From NCBI GenBank assembly GCA_023390245.1, contig JAEWDF010000131.1:1-9495 (forward strand): 9,495 nucleotides of DNA, written 5' to 3'. The translations under genes were made by a program, and so were the position numbers. The stretch is from Pseudomonadota bacterium (GTDB taxonomy: Bacteria > Pseudomonadota > Alphaproteobacteria > Caulobacterales > Caulobacteraceae). A model generated the notes under the pieces. The model did not search any database, had not been told where the DNA came from, and worked only from the letters and a program-made list of their open reading frames with translations. Within the stretch, counting starts at the first letter, position 1. Every line of letters begins with the position of its first letter. This document shows, piece by piece, positions 1 to 7,778 of the stretch.

Positions 1-367
1 GGCCGACGGCCGCCAGGGCCCGGTCCGCGCGCGCGGCCGCCTCGGACCTGGGCGCGCCAGCCAGTTCCAGCGGCAGGGCGACGTTGGTCCGCGCGTCGGC
101 CCAGGGCATCAGGGTCGGGCTCTGGAAAACGAAGCCGGTCCGGCCCGGTCCGGCGGCGCGCGCGACCGTTCCGCGGCTGGGCCGCTCCAGGCCCGCCAGC
201 AGGCGCAGCAGGGTGGACTTGCCGGCCCCCGAGGCGCCGACCACCGCCAGGATCTCGCCCGGCGCGACGGTCAGGTCGATCGGACCGAGCGGCGGACGCG
301 ACGGCCAGTCGACCACGGCGCCGTCAAGCACGGCGATGGGCGCGGCCCCGCCGATCGGCTCAGCCAC
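1..367 (-). CDS. ABC transporter ATP-binding subunit (NrtD/SsuB/TauB-like), 3' part missing
   Basis: The first 122 codons of a nucleotide-binding subunit of an ABC importer; the rest lies beyond base 1. It would hydrolyse ATP on the cytoplasmic face to power uptake by the binding protein encoded just upstream. I see Walker A (GASGAGKS, residues 44-51), then a Q-loop segment FVFQSPTLMPW (Q at residue 82), whose ...MPW... continuation is typical of the nitrate/sulfonate/taurine/HMP-precursor transporter group. The signature and Walker B motifs are outside the window. I chose the GTG at 367-365 because it gives a natural N-terminus (MAEPIGGAAP...) and overlaps the end of the binding-protein gene by 8 bases, as expected for translational coupling; it is not the only possible start. 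The substrate cannot be told from this fragment. Confidence 0.88.
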   Translation of the reverse strand, partial: MAEPIGGAAPIAVLDGAVVDWPSRPPLGPIDLTVAPGEILAVVGASGAGKSTLLRLLAGLERPSRGTVARAAGPGRTGFVFQSPTLMPWADARTNVALPLELAGAPRSEAAARADRALAAVG

Positions 368-1397
368 GGCCGGGCAGATAGTTGTCCGTGAAGGCGTCGC
401 GCCAGTTCAGCGCCGGATCATAGACGCCGGCCTGGCTGGTCACGTCGAAGAAGGCCTTCCAGCGTTCCTCGGTCATGGCGCCCAGGCCGTAGAGAGCCGC
501 GTCCCCGCCGTCGACGACGCCCTGGTCGCGCAGCTTGGCCCGGGCCTGGTCCAGGATGTCCTGGGTCATCTCCGGATTGGCCTTGCGGATCAGGTTGTCG
601 GCCGCCTTTCCATCGCCCCGGATGTAGTCGCGCCACCCCTCCGCCGAGGCGGCGATGAAGCTGCGCAGGGACTGGGCGTTGTCGCGGGCGAAGGCGTTGG
701 GCGCCAGCACCATGGTCGCATAGGAGGGATAGCCCTCGTCGGCCAGCAGGAAGACCCTGGGCGTGAAGCCGGCCTCGGTCTCGATGGTGTAGGGCTCGGA
801 GGTCAGATAGCCCTGCTGCACCGCCCGCTCGTCGGCCAGGAAGGGGGCCAGGTTGAAGGTGTATTTGCGCACCTGGTCGTCGGTGAAGCCGTACTTGGCC
901 TTCAGCCACACCCAGAAGGCGTTGATCGAGGCGTCGGCCAGCAGGAACGGCCGGCCCCTCAGGTCGGCGATGGAGTCCAGGTCCGGGCCGGGATGGGCGA
1001 TCAGGACCTGCGGGTCCTTCTGGAAGAAGGCCGCGACGGCCTTCACCGGGGCGCCGGCGGCGACCAGGTTCATCGGGATGAAGCTGTTGGAGCCCATGCC
1101 CAGCTCGACCGCGCCGGACGCCAGCAGTTGCGGCACGTTCACGCCGGGGCCGCCCTGGACGATCTGGACGTTCAGCCCGCGCTTCTCATAGGCCCCGCTG
1201 GCCAGGGCCTGGTAGAAGCCGCCATGCTCGGCCTGGGCGCGCCAGTCGGTGGCGAAGCGCAGGCGCACACGCCCCTGCTCGTCCACCGGCGCCTCGGACC
1301 GGCCGCAGGCGGCCAGCCCCGCCGCCCCGAACGCGACCGCGCCCCCTGCGACCAGGGCGCGGCGACGCGTCAGCAGGCGATTCCCTCGCTGGATCAT
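360..1397 (-). CDS. NMT1/THI5-like ABC transporter substrate-binding protein
   Basis: A 345-residue periplasmic solute-binding protein. The N-terminus has arginines (TRRRALV, 10-16), a hydrophobic stretch 17-30 and a lipobox LAAC with Cys31, so it is probably a membrane-anchored lipoprotein; the paired arginines also allow Tat export. The mature protein opens with RLRFATDWRAQAEHGGFYQA (45-64) and continues with KRGLNVQIV (72-80) and QLLASGAVELGMG (90-102), the pattern of the NMT1/THI5-like fold used for thiamine-precursor pyrimidines, riboflavin, nitrate, sulfonates and related ligands. Length is normal. It is the first visible gene of an operon with the ATPase, overlapping it by 8 bases; a permease should follow. 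The substrate is not resolved. No riboswitch-like element is evident in the short upstream region, so a thiamine role is only one option. No clear Shine-Dalgarno precedes the ATG. Confidence 0.87.
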   Translation of the reverse strand: MIQRGNRLLTRRRALVAGGAVAFGAAGLAACGRSEAPVDEQGRVRLRFATDWRAQAEHGGFYQALASGAYEKRGLNVQIVQGGPGVNVPQLLASGAVELGMGSNSFIPMNLVAAGAPVKAVAAFFQKDPQVLIAHPGPDLDSIADLRGRPFLLADASINAFWVWLKAKYGFTDDQVRKYTFNLAPFLADERAVQQGYLTSEPYTIETEAGFTPRVFLLADEGYPSYATMVLAPNAFARDNAQSLRSFIAASAEGWRDYIRGDGKAADNLIRKANPEMTQDILDQARAKLRDQGVVDGGDAALYGLGAMTEERWKAFFDVTSQAGVYDPALNWRDAFTDNYLPGRG

Positions 1398-1485
1398 GGA
1401 CGCAGGTTTACGGGGGGATGGCGCTTGAGGAAAGCGGAGTTACGCCTTTGCTTAACCCACGCCGCGCGCAGGCCATGATGATCGG
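1398..1485. promoter_or_regulatory. Divergent intergenic region (ABC operon / exported protein)
   Basis: An 88-base spacer between two divergently transcribed genes, so it must hold both start signals unless one is promoted elsewhere. I see no convincing -35/-10 pair on either strand and no strong ribosome binding site. A TTAC and a TTAA lie near 1439-1455 but are 8 rather than 7 bases apart, so I do not call a CtrA site. The functional assignment rests only on gene orientation. Confidence 0.35.
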
Positions 1486-2025
1486 ATGATGGTCGCGCTC
1501 ATGCTTGCCGGGCTTCTGTCGGGTCCAGACGCCTTTTCGGAGCGTCCGGCGTCGACGGCGTTCGAGGCAGCCAAGACGCTCGATTTCGCCGATCTGGCGG
1601 GGCCGCATTTCGTCCTTGGCCTTGATCCCGCCTTTGGCGGACGGTGGATGGTGCTGAGCGGTTATCGCCTTCAACAGGAGCGTCGCGTTGCGGTCCTTCG
1701 TCTTGAGACCGTTGATGGCCACGGCGAGACGGAGGTGAAATGGGCGCAATCCGACCAATGTCCGGCCGTCGGCGCCTTTCTCGTCGATGGCGCGCAGATG
1801 TACGCGCCGGGGATTGCGCTGCCCTTCCTCGAGGGCCAGACGCCGAGGACGCCGATGGCCGACGGCGTGTGGACGCGGTTTCACGCCTCGTTCGTCGAGA
1901 TCGATGGAAAGTCGGCATCCCTGGAAGTCAGCGGAAATACGGACTCGCCTGCTTACCGCTGGTGGGATCGGAACAGCGCGGCCCTGATGTCATGCTGGAC
2001 GATGACGGAGCCCGCTGCATCGTAA
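1486..2025 (+). CDS. Hypothetical exported protein, 179 aa
   Basis: I do not recognise this family. The first 17 residues (MMVALMLAGLLSGPDAF) look like a short signal peptide with a weakly basic start, so the protein is probably exported; the mature part would be about 160 residues. It is rich in aromatic residues (several Trp and Phe, including YRWWDR at 157-162) and has two cysteines (92 and 170) that could form a disulfide. No catalytic motif is visible. The start is ATG at 1486, with a second ATG immediately after it; no good Shine-Dalgarno is seen. Third codon positions are less GC-rich than in the flanking genes (CTT, GTT and GAT codons are common). It is followed at once by a strong hairpin, so it is probably monocistronic. 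Opposite-strand frames here look like shadows because they give arginine/proline-rich low-complexity products. Confidence 0.7.
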   Translation: MMVALMLAGLLSGPDAFSERPASTAFEAAKTLDFADLAGPHFVLGLDPAFGGRWMVLSGYRLQQERRVAVLRLETVDGHGETEVKWAQSDQCPAVGAFLVDGAQMYAPGIALPFLEGQTPRTPMADGVWTRFHASFVEIDGKSASLEVSGNTDSPAYRWWDRNSAALMSCWTMTEPAAS

Positions 2026-2036
2026 GGCCCAATTGA

Positions 2037-2084
2037 GCGAGGGGACGAAGCGTCCGGGCGGACCCGTGCTCTTCGTCCCCTCGC
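2037..2084. terminator. Terminator-like hairpin, 14-bp perfect stem
   Basis: Perfect inverted repeat GCGAGGGGACGAAG (2037-2050) and CTTCGTCCCCTCGC (2071-2084) with a 20-base loop that contains a smaller hairpin (GTCC 2052-2055 with GGAC 2060-2063). It starts 11 bases after the stop of the exported-protein gene, the usual place for a transcript end. No T-run follows on the plus strand, so classical intrinsic termination is doubtful; it may stabilise the 3' end or act with Rho. A symmetrical hairpin can also act on the other strand. Confidence 0.55.
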
Positions 2085-2565
2085 CAAGTCCGGGTTGGGA
2101 CTTGACCGTCTGGGTTCGGACCTCGGCCTTGGCGTCGTCTCGGGCGGACCCGAAAGGGCGGTCGGCTGTATCCTGTCGCGCTCCGGGTCTCGGTCGTTTC
2201 GCGCCCTTGCGGCCGCGCCGTTTCCTTGATCCCGGTCCGGTTCCCCCGTGTCCGCGGCGAACCGCGAAGAACTGGAGCCTGGACCTTGCCTGGCGATCGA
2301 TGACGATCCGAAGACCGCCCGAAGCGCCGGGTCGTGGAGCCGGGCCGGTTCGCTTGATTTCCGGGTCTCCCCGGATTTCCGCGCCGCCGTGTCCCTCGGC
2401 CCGTTGACGTTCCCGCGAAACCCGTTATGAGGCAAGCGCCCGAACTCGCCCGGCTGTGCAGCACCGGCCCGGCGGCGGTGGACAATCCTGTGAACATCGG
2501 TGGACGGATCGTATTCGCGAAGGCGGATCAGCGATTTGGGCTGTCCACAGAAACGGCGGTCCTCA
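2085..2565. other. Gene-free stretch between convergent genes
   Basis: About 480 bases in which I find no credible gene. Open frames exist on both strands but their products are Arg/Pro/Gly-rich, lack a ribosome binding site and have no recognisable segment. A small hairpin TCCGGG-TCTC-CCCGGA (2360-2375) followed by TTT is a weak terminator candidate. Between 2477 and 2549 there are several copies of a GTGGAC/GTCCAC-type motif resembling degenerate DnaA boxes (7 of 9 matches at 2477-2485 and 2541-2549). I see no signature of RNase P RNA, SRP RNA, tmRNA or a tRNA. A small RNA cannot be excluded. Confidence 0.4.
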
Positions 2566-2587
2566 GCGGCCGACCGAAGCCGGCCGC
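2566..2587 (-). terminator. UUCG-capped hairpin after the membrane-protein gene
   Basis: On the minus strand this reads GCGGCCG-G-C-TTCG-G-T-CGGCCGC: seven perfect pairs, a G-T wobble and a closing C-G pair around a UUCG tetraloop, one of the most stable RNA caps. It begins 8 bases after the TGA of the membrane-protein gene (2598-2596). No U-tract follows, so it is a stem-only terminator or a 3' end protector. Position and stability support a transcript-end role. Confidence 0.55.
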
Positions 2588-2595
2588 GAGGTTCG

Positions 2596-3540
2596 TCAGG
2601 CGGAAGCCTGGGCCGACAGCCGCCGGAGGTGCCGCTCGATCGCGATGACCAGGAAAAGGAACATCACGATGAAAAAGCCGCCGAGGATGACGAAGGACAG
2701 GCGCAGAAGCGGTCCGATCTTCGCGCGCGTTTCCAGCCGTTCGGAAAGTTTCCGGTCCGCCGCGCGCCGCTTGGCGGCCTCGTCTGCGAAATAGGCCTCC
2801 GCGAACAGGCCGTCCGCGCGCTCGAACGCTTGGATCGGACTGACGACGCCGTCCGGATAGACCGCCTCGCACCGCTCGACGTTGACCGTGCGCGTGTAGC
2901 TGCAGTCATAGACGTAATAATATCCGCAGGTTCTTTGCACGACGCGGGTCTGAGGAGTGGTGACGCAACGCCGCTCGCTTTTTTCGGCCGTCCGATATTG
3001 GGCGAGCAACTGCGCCAGACGCGCCGAGGACATGACTTCGCCGACCCTTTCGATGGCGGCCGATTGATAGGCGCTGTCGCTCACCAGACGAAGGATGCGC
3101 TCGCCAGCCGCGCCTTCGCCGTCCAGCGCCCGGACATAGTCATCCAGTCCATAGCCCAGGCTCTCCATCAACTCCTTGGATGGGACGAGCCGATCGTCGG
3201 CCTTGCGGTACTTGTCGAAGGCCGTCTTATAATGAGCGTAATAGCGGGGCCAGACGGATTGGACGAAGCGATCATGCGTGGCGCGGGCGGCGTCGGGCGC
3301 GCCGTCGCCGGCCTCGCGCTTCGGCGGGGCTGCGAGCCGATTGGCCAGGAGGGCCGCATCGACCACGGTCGGTTCGGCCTTCACTCGAGTCGACACCGCC
3401 AGCCGCCAGATCGCATCGCCGGCGAAGAACAGGGCTGCGGCGAGGCACAGGGTCGCGACCAGGAGACCAGCGATCCTGAGCGCCAGAAGATAAGAGATTT
3501 CAACACGGTCAAGCCGATCACGAGTCAGTATGTTCTTCAT
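2596..3540 (-). CDS. Hypothetical membrane protein with two TM helices and a Cys-bearing loop
   Basis: A 314-residue protein of a family I do not recognise. It has a hydrophobic helix near the N-terminus (about 17-40), a hydrophilic, largely helical middle of about 235 residues, and a second helix at about 279-301 followed by a short basic tail. The positive residues at both ends suggest both termini are cytoplasmic and the middle is periplasmic. The middle contains four cysteines (192, 205, 213, 224) around the tyrosine-rich CGYYYVYDC (205-213), probably disulfide-bonded in the periplasm. The ATG at 3540 is well supported by GGGGAGG five bases upstream. Topology (helix, large external domain, helix) recalls sensor or assembly proteins, but no HAMP, kinase or cyclase domain follows, so no function is assigned. 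GC at third positions is lower than in the neighbours. Confidence 0.75.
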   Translation of the reverse strand: MKNILTRDRLDRVEISYLLALRIAGLLVATLCLAAALFFAGDAIWRLAVSTRVKAEPTVVDAALLANRLAAPPKREAGDGAPDAARATHDRFVQSVWPRYYAHYKTAFDKYRKADDRLVPSKELMESLGYGLDDYVRALDGEGAAGERILRLVSDSAYQSAAIERVGEVMSSARLAQLLAQYRTAEKSERRCVTTPQTRVVQRTCGYYYVYDCSYTRTVNVERCEAVYPDGVVSPIQAFERADGLFAEAYFADEAAKRRAADRKLSERLETRAKIGPLLRLSFVILGGFFIVMFLFLVIAIERHLRRLSAQASA

Positions 3541-3558
3541 TTCGTCCTCCCCGACGAA
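3541..3558 (-). promoter_or_regulatory. Ribosome binding site inside a small hairpin
   Basis: Minus-strand sequence TTCGTCGGGGAGGACGAA lies directly before the ATG of the membrane-protein gene. It contains a strong Shine-Dalgarno (GGGGAGG), but TTCGTC and GACGAA are complementary, placing the GGGGAG in the loop of a 6-bp hairpin that abuts the start codon. The ribosome binding site is clear; a regulatory role for the hairpin is inference. Confidence 0.5.
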
Positions 3559-3658
3559 TTTTGAAAAACGCTGATATCAACCGTGAGTTATTATGGCTAC
3601 GCTTTAATGGCGCGTGGCGAGAAGTCGCGCCGACGGCCCTCCATGGTGGCGCGCGGGC
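3559..3658 (-). promoter_or_regulatory. AT-richer intergenic region, probable promoter of the membrane-protein gene
   Basis: Roughly 100 bases between the esterase stop and the membrane-protein gene, noticeably more AT-rich than the surroundings in 3559-3608. A CATAAT (minus strand, 3595-3590) is a possible -10 box but has no good -35 partner. Near the esterase end, GGCGCG (3609-3614) pairs with CGCGCC (3626-3631) followed on the minus strand by ATTAAA, a weak terminator candidate for the esterase transcript. Both calls are tentative. Confidence 0.3.
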
Positions 3659-4639
3659 CTAATCGGCGCTGTGCAGCCGCGCCTCCATCCACAGGCGGAT
3701 GGCGCGGCGGCCGCCGCGGGCGGCGGGGCCGCCGAAGTGGAGGAAGCCGTGCGGCGTCTCCGGGACCCGGATCAGGTCGGCGTCGGAGGCCTGGCCCCAG
3801 CGCGCGGCCATCAGTTCGCTGTCCTCGGACAGCGGATCGGACTCGCCGGCCAGGAACAGGGCGGGCGGCAGGCGGGAAAGGTCGGCGTAGAGGGGCGAGA
3901 CGTCCGGCGCGCGCAAGCCCGCCTCGTCCCGGTCGGGCGCCAGGCGGGCGAGGTCCGCGCGCATGGTCGGACCGTCGAACAGCAGGGTCTCCGAGCCGGC
4001 CGAGCGGACGCTGTCGGTCCCCGACAGGTCGAAGACGCCGTAGGCGAAGACGCAGCCCCGGATCAGGTCGGCCAGGCCCCGGTCGCGGAGCGCGAGGGCG
4101 GCGAGGGCGGCCAGGTGCGCGCCGGCGGATTCGCCCGCGATGAACACCGCGGCGGCGCCCAGCCGGTCGACGTTGGCCACGGTCCAGCAGGCGGCCTGGA
4201 GGCAATCCTCGATGGCGGCCTCGATGAAGACGCCGCGCCGCTCCGACAGCAGGCGGTAGTCGACCGAGACGACGCAGAAGCCGTGGGCGGCGAGGTGGGC
4301 GTTGAGCCGGTCGTTCAAGCTGGCGCTGCCCAGGACCCAGCCGCCGCCGTGGATGTCCAGGACGATGGCGCGGGTCGGGCCGGCGGGGCGCAGGATGCGC
4401 AGCCGCACGGCCAGGTCGCCGTCGGCGCCGAGCCGTTCGACCGTGACGCCGCGCCTGCGCAGGCGGGGCGCGGCGACGCGATGGAAGGCGCCGTCCAGCC
4501 ACATCGACAGCCGCTGGCCCGCCTCGACCCGCCAGGGATCGGTGCGGAGGCGCGGGGCGCGGGCCAGGACGGCGTTGATGCGCCGCTGGGCGGCCAGCTG
4601 CGGCGGCGGGAAGTCGACCGTGTGGACGCGAAGGGTCAT
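3659..4639 (-). CDS. Alpha/beta hydrolase, HSL-family (family IV) esterase
   Basis: A 326-residue carboxylic-ester hydrolase. All core motifs are present and in order: oxyanion-hole motif HGGGW (97-101), nucleophile elbow GESAG with Ser171, acid residue in GESDPLSED (Asp268), and catalytic His297 in PHGFLH. HGGG upstream of the serine and the GESAG elbow place it in the hormone-sensitive-lipase group, which hydrolyses short to medium acyl esters. Residues 1-75 form the usual N-terminal cap. No signal peptide is seen, so it is cytoplasmic. The ATG lies 5 bases downstream of the methyltransferase stop (TGACCGCCATG), so the two are almost certainly cotranscribed and translationally coupled. The natural substrate is unknown; pairing with a methyltransferase does not by itself define one. 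An annotation as generic lipase or acetylesterase would be equivalent. Confidence 0.93.
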   Translation of the reverse strand: MTLRVHTVDFPPPQLAAQRRINAVLARAPRLRTDPWRVEAGQRLSMWLDGAFHRVAAPRLRRRGVTVERLGADGDLAVRLRILRPAGPTRAIVLDIHGGGWVLGSASLNDRLNAHLAAHGFCVVSVDYRLLSERRGVFIEAAIEDCLQAACWTVANVDRLGAAAVFIAGESAGAHLAALAALALRDRGLADLIRGCVFAYGVFDLSGTDSVRSAGSETLLFDGPTMRADLARLAPDRDEAGLRAPDVSPLYADLSRLPPALFLAGESDPLSEDSELMAARWGQASDADLIRVPETPHGFLHFGGPAARGGRRAIRLWMEARLHSAD

Positions 4640-4644
4640 GGCGG

Positions 4645-5448
4645 TCAGCCGGTCCGCCGCCAGGCGTACATGCGCGTCTCATACGGGAAGGCGACCGGCC
4701 CGGGCCCGGCCAGGCCCGGTTCGCCGGCGACCAGGGCGCGGACCCGGCGCTCGACCTCGGCGCGGCGGTCGTCGGGCAGGGCGGCGATGAAGCTGACCGA
4801 CAGGGTGCGGCGGACGATGACGTCCTCGGACGAGCCGAGGTGCGGATTGTCGGCGGTCCGCGTCTCCAGCGCCTCGAAGCCCTCGGCGGGGAACAGGCGG
4901 CGCCATTCGCCGGTGCGATAGCGGGGCGCGTCGCCTTCCAGGGCGTTGGTGATGTCGGACAGGGCGGCGACCCAGGGAACCGTCTCGTCGCGCACGTTCC
5001 AGATCAGGCCCAGGCGGCCGCCGGGCTTCAGCACGCGCCGGATCTCGGCCAGGGCGTCGGGGGCGGCGAACCAGTGGAAGGACTGGGCGCAGACCACGGC
5101 GTCGACCGAGGCGTCGGGCAGGGGAACGGCCTGGGCGGTTCCGGCCAGGGCGACGACGTCGGGGAGGGCGCGGGCCAGGCGCTGGCGCATCTCGGCGACC
5201 GGCTCAAGGGCCAGGACGCGGGCGCCGGTCGCCGCCAGGCGCAGCGTGAACTTGCCGCCGCCGGCCCCCAGCTCCAGCACCGTGCGGCCGGGCGCCAGGC
5301 CGACGATCTCGGTCAGCCAGGCGGCGGCCGCGTCGGGATAGGCGGGTCGGCCCTGGGCGTAGGTCTCGGCGGCGACGGCGTAGCCCCGGGCGGCGCTGGC
5401 GTGGACGGGGGCGGAGCCGGTCGGGACGTCGGGGACGGCGCGGGTCAT
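4645..5448 (-). CDS. Class I SAM-dependent methyltransferase
   Basis: A 267-residue cytoplasmic methyltransferase with a Methyltransf_11-type core. Motif I is VLELGAGGGKFT (57-68), the acidic residue that binds the SAM ribose is Glu82 in LALEP, the adenine-region segment is GTAQAVPLPDASVDAVV (103-119), followed by CAQSFHWF (120-127) and the post-motif RVLKPGGRLGLIWN (138-151). SFHWF after strand 4 is common in a broad group related to trans-aconitate-type methyltransferases, but the acceptor substrate cannot be named. The N-terminal YAQGRPAYP (30-38) is a frequent lead-in of this group. The ATG at 5448 is the first in frame; about 15 residues at the N-terminus look disordered, so the true start may be slightly internal. 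It heads a two-gene unit with the esterase and is transcribed divergently from the small membrane protein. Confidence 0.9.
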   Translation of the reverse strand: MTRAVPDVPTGSAPVHASAARGYAVAAETYAQGRPAYPDAAAAWLTEIVGLAPGRTVLELGAGGGKFTLRLAATGARVLALEPVAEMRQRLARALPDVVALAGTAQAVPLPDASVDAVVCAQSFHWFAAPDALAEIRRVLKPGGRLGLIWNVRDETVPWVAALSDITNALEGDAPRYRTGEWRRLFPAEGFEALETRTADNPHLGSSEDVIVRRTLSVSFIAALPDDRRAEVERRVRALVAGEPGLAGPGPVAFPYETRMYAWRRTG

Positions 5449-5537
5449 GCGTCAGGATTGGCGCGTCGCTGCGCGGGATTCAAGGGGAGCGGCGTCGCCT
5501 CTGGACGGCCGCATGCGGCGTCGCCTAGAGGTATGGG
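5449..5537. promoter_or_regulatory. Divergent region with a 12-bp direct repeat
   Basis: An 89-base spacer between the methyltransferase (-) and a small membrane protein (+). GCGGCGTCGCCT occurs twice, at 5489-5500 and 5515-5526, with a 14-base gap and a 26-base period. Its placement just before the small gene, between two divergent starts, would suit an operator, but no regulator is evident nearby. No convincing -35/-10 pair is visible. AGAGG at 5527-5531 is the ribosome binding site of the plus-strand gene. Confidence 0.4.
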
Positions 5538-5714
5538 ATGAAGCGGCTCACCCCCATCGGCATTCTCATCGTCTTCGGCCTGATCGGCTTGCTGACCGGG
5601 AAGTTCGGGCTGTGGTTCCCCTTCGGGATCGTGGCGGCCATCATCGTCGGCGTGGTGCAGGATCGGCGCGCCAGGGCGGCCGCCGCCGAGGAGAAGCGTC
5701 CGATCGACGGCTGA
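5538..5714 (+). CDS. Small two-helix membrane protein, 58 aa
   Basis: A short gene encoding 58 residues, MKRLTPIGILIVFGLIGLLT followed by a short GKFG turn and a second hydrophobic segment to about residue 40, then a charged cytoplasmic tail QDRRARAAAAEEKRPIDG. It is predicted to be an inner-membrane hairpin of two helices with both ends in the cytoplasm by the positive-inside rule. The start ATG at 5538 is preceded by AGAGG at good spacing; the upstream ATG at 5533 is out of frame and closes at once. Codon use is typical for the genome. The stop lies 3 bases from the stop of the convergent ABC-F gene. I do not recognise a family; such small proteins are often annotated as hypothetical or missed. 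Confidence 0.72.
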   Translation: MKRLTPIGILIVFGLIGLLTGKFGLWFPFGIVAAIIVGVVQDRRARAAAAEEKRPIDG

Positions 5715-5717
5715 GGC

Positions 5718-7694
<1,977 letters not shown>

Positions 7695-7701
7695 GGCGGC
7701 G

Positions 7702-7709
7702 GATATAGC
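7702..7709 (-). promoter_or_regulatory. Caulobacter-type -10 box for uup
   Basis: Minus-strand GCTATATC matches the Caulobacter housekeeping -10 pattern GCTANAWC at every position. It ends 7 bases before the uup ATG, so transcription would start at or next to the A of the start codon, predicting a leaderless or nearly leaderless mRNA. No TTGAC-type -35 is found at 10-14 bases upstream, where a GCC-repeat tract lies (7708-7723), so the promoter call is incomplete. Confidence 0.45.
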
Positions 7710-7778
7710 GGCGGCGGCGGCGGATCGCCACGACGGATCGGCCGCGACATCGCCCGGATCGCCCTGTATGAGGCCGCC

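Noticed and set aside
1439..1456. Possible CtrA site
   Set aside because: The half sites TTAC and TTAA are 8 bases apart, while the CtrA pattern needs 7.
84..1478. Long plus-strand open frame opposite the substrate-binding protein
   Set aside because: It is antisense to a gene with clear motifs and its product is Gly/Val/Gln-rich low-complexity sequence typical of shadows in high-GC DNA.
1398..1485. Thiamine riboswitch upstream of the NMT1/THI5-like operon
   Set aside because: The space is too short and no conserved TPP-riboswitch segment is visible.
2033..2407. Plus-strand frame of 124 codons in the gene-free region, and opposite frames of up to 189 codons
   Set aside because: Arg/Pro/Gly/Ser-rich products, no ribosome binding site, no recognisable segment on either strand.
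2493..2507. Possible LexA box (GAAC-N7-GAAC)
   Set aside because: The second half reads GACG rather than GAAC, and no SOS gene is adjacent.
2477..2549. Possible replication origin from DnaA-box-like motifs
   Set aside because: Best matches are only 7 of 9, there is no AT-rich unwinding region and no origin-linked gene nearby; kept only as a motif cluster.
3614..4921. Long plus-strand open frame (435 codons) across the esterase and methyltransferase
   Set aside because: It spans the boundary of two real opposite-strand genes with full catalytic motifs, and has no domain of its own.
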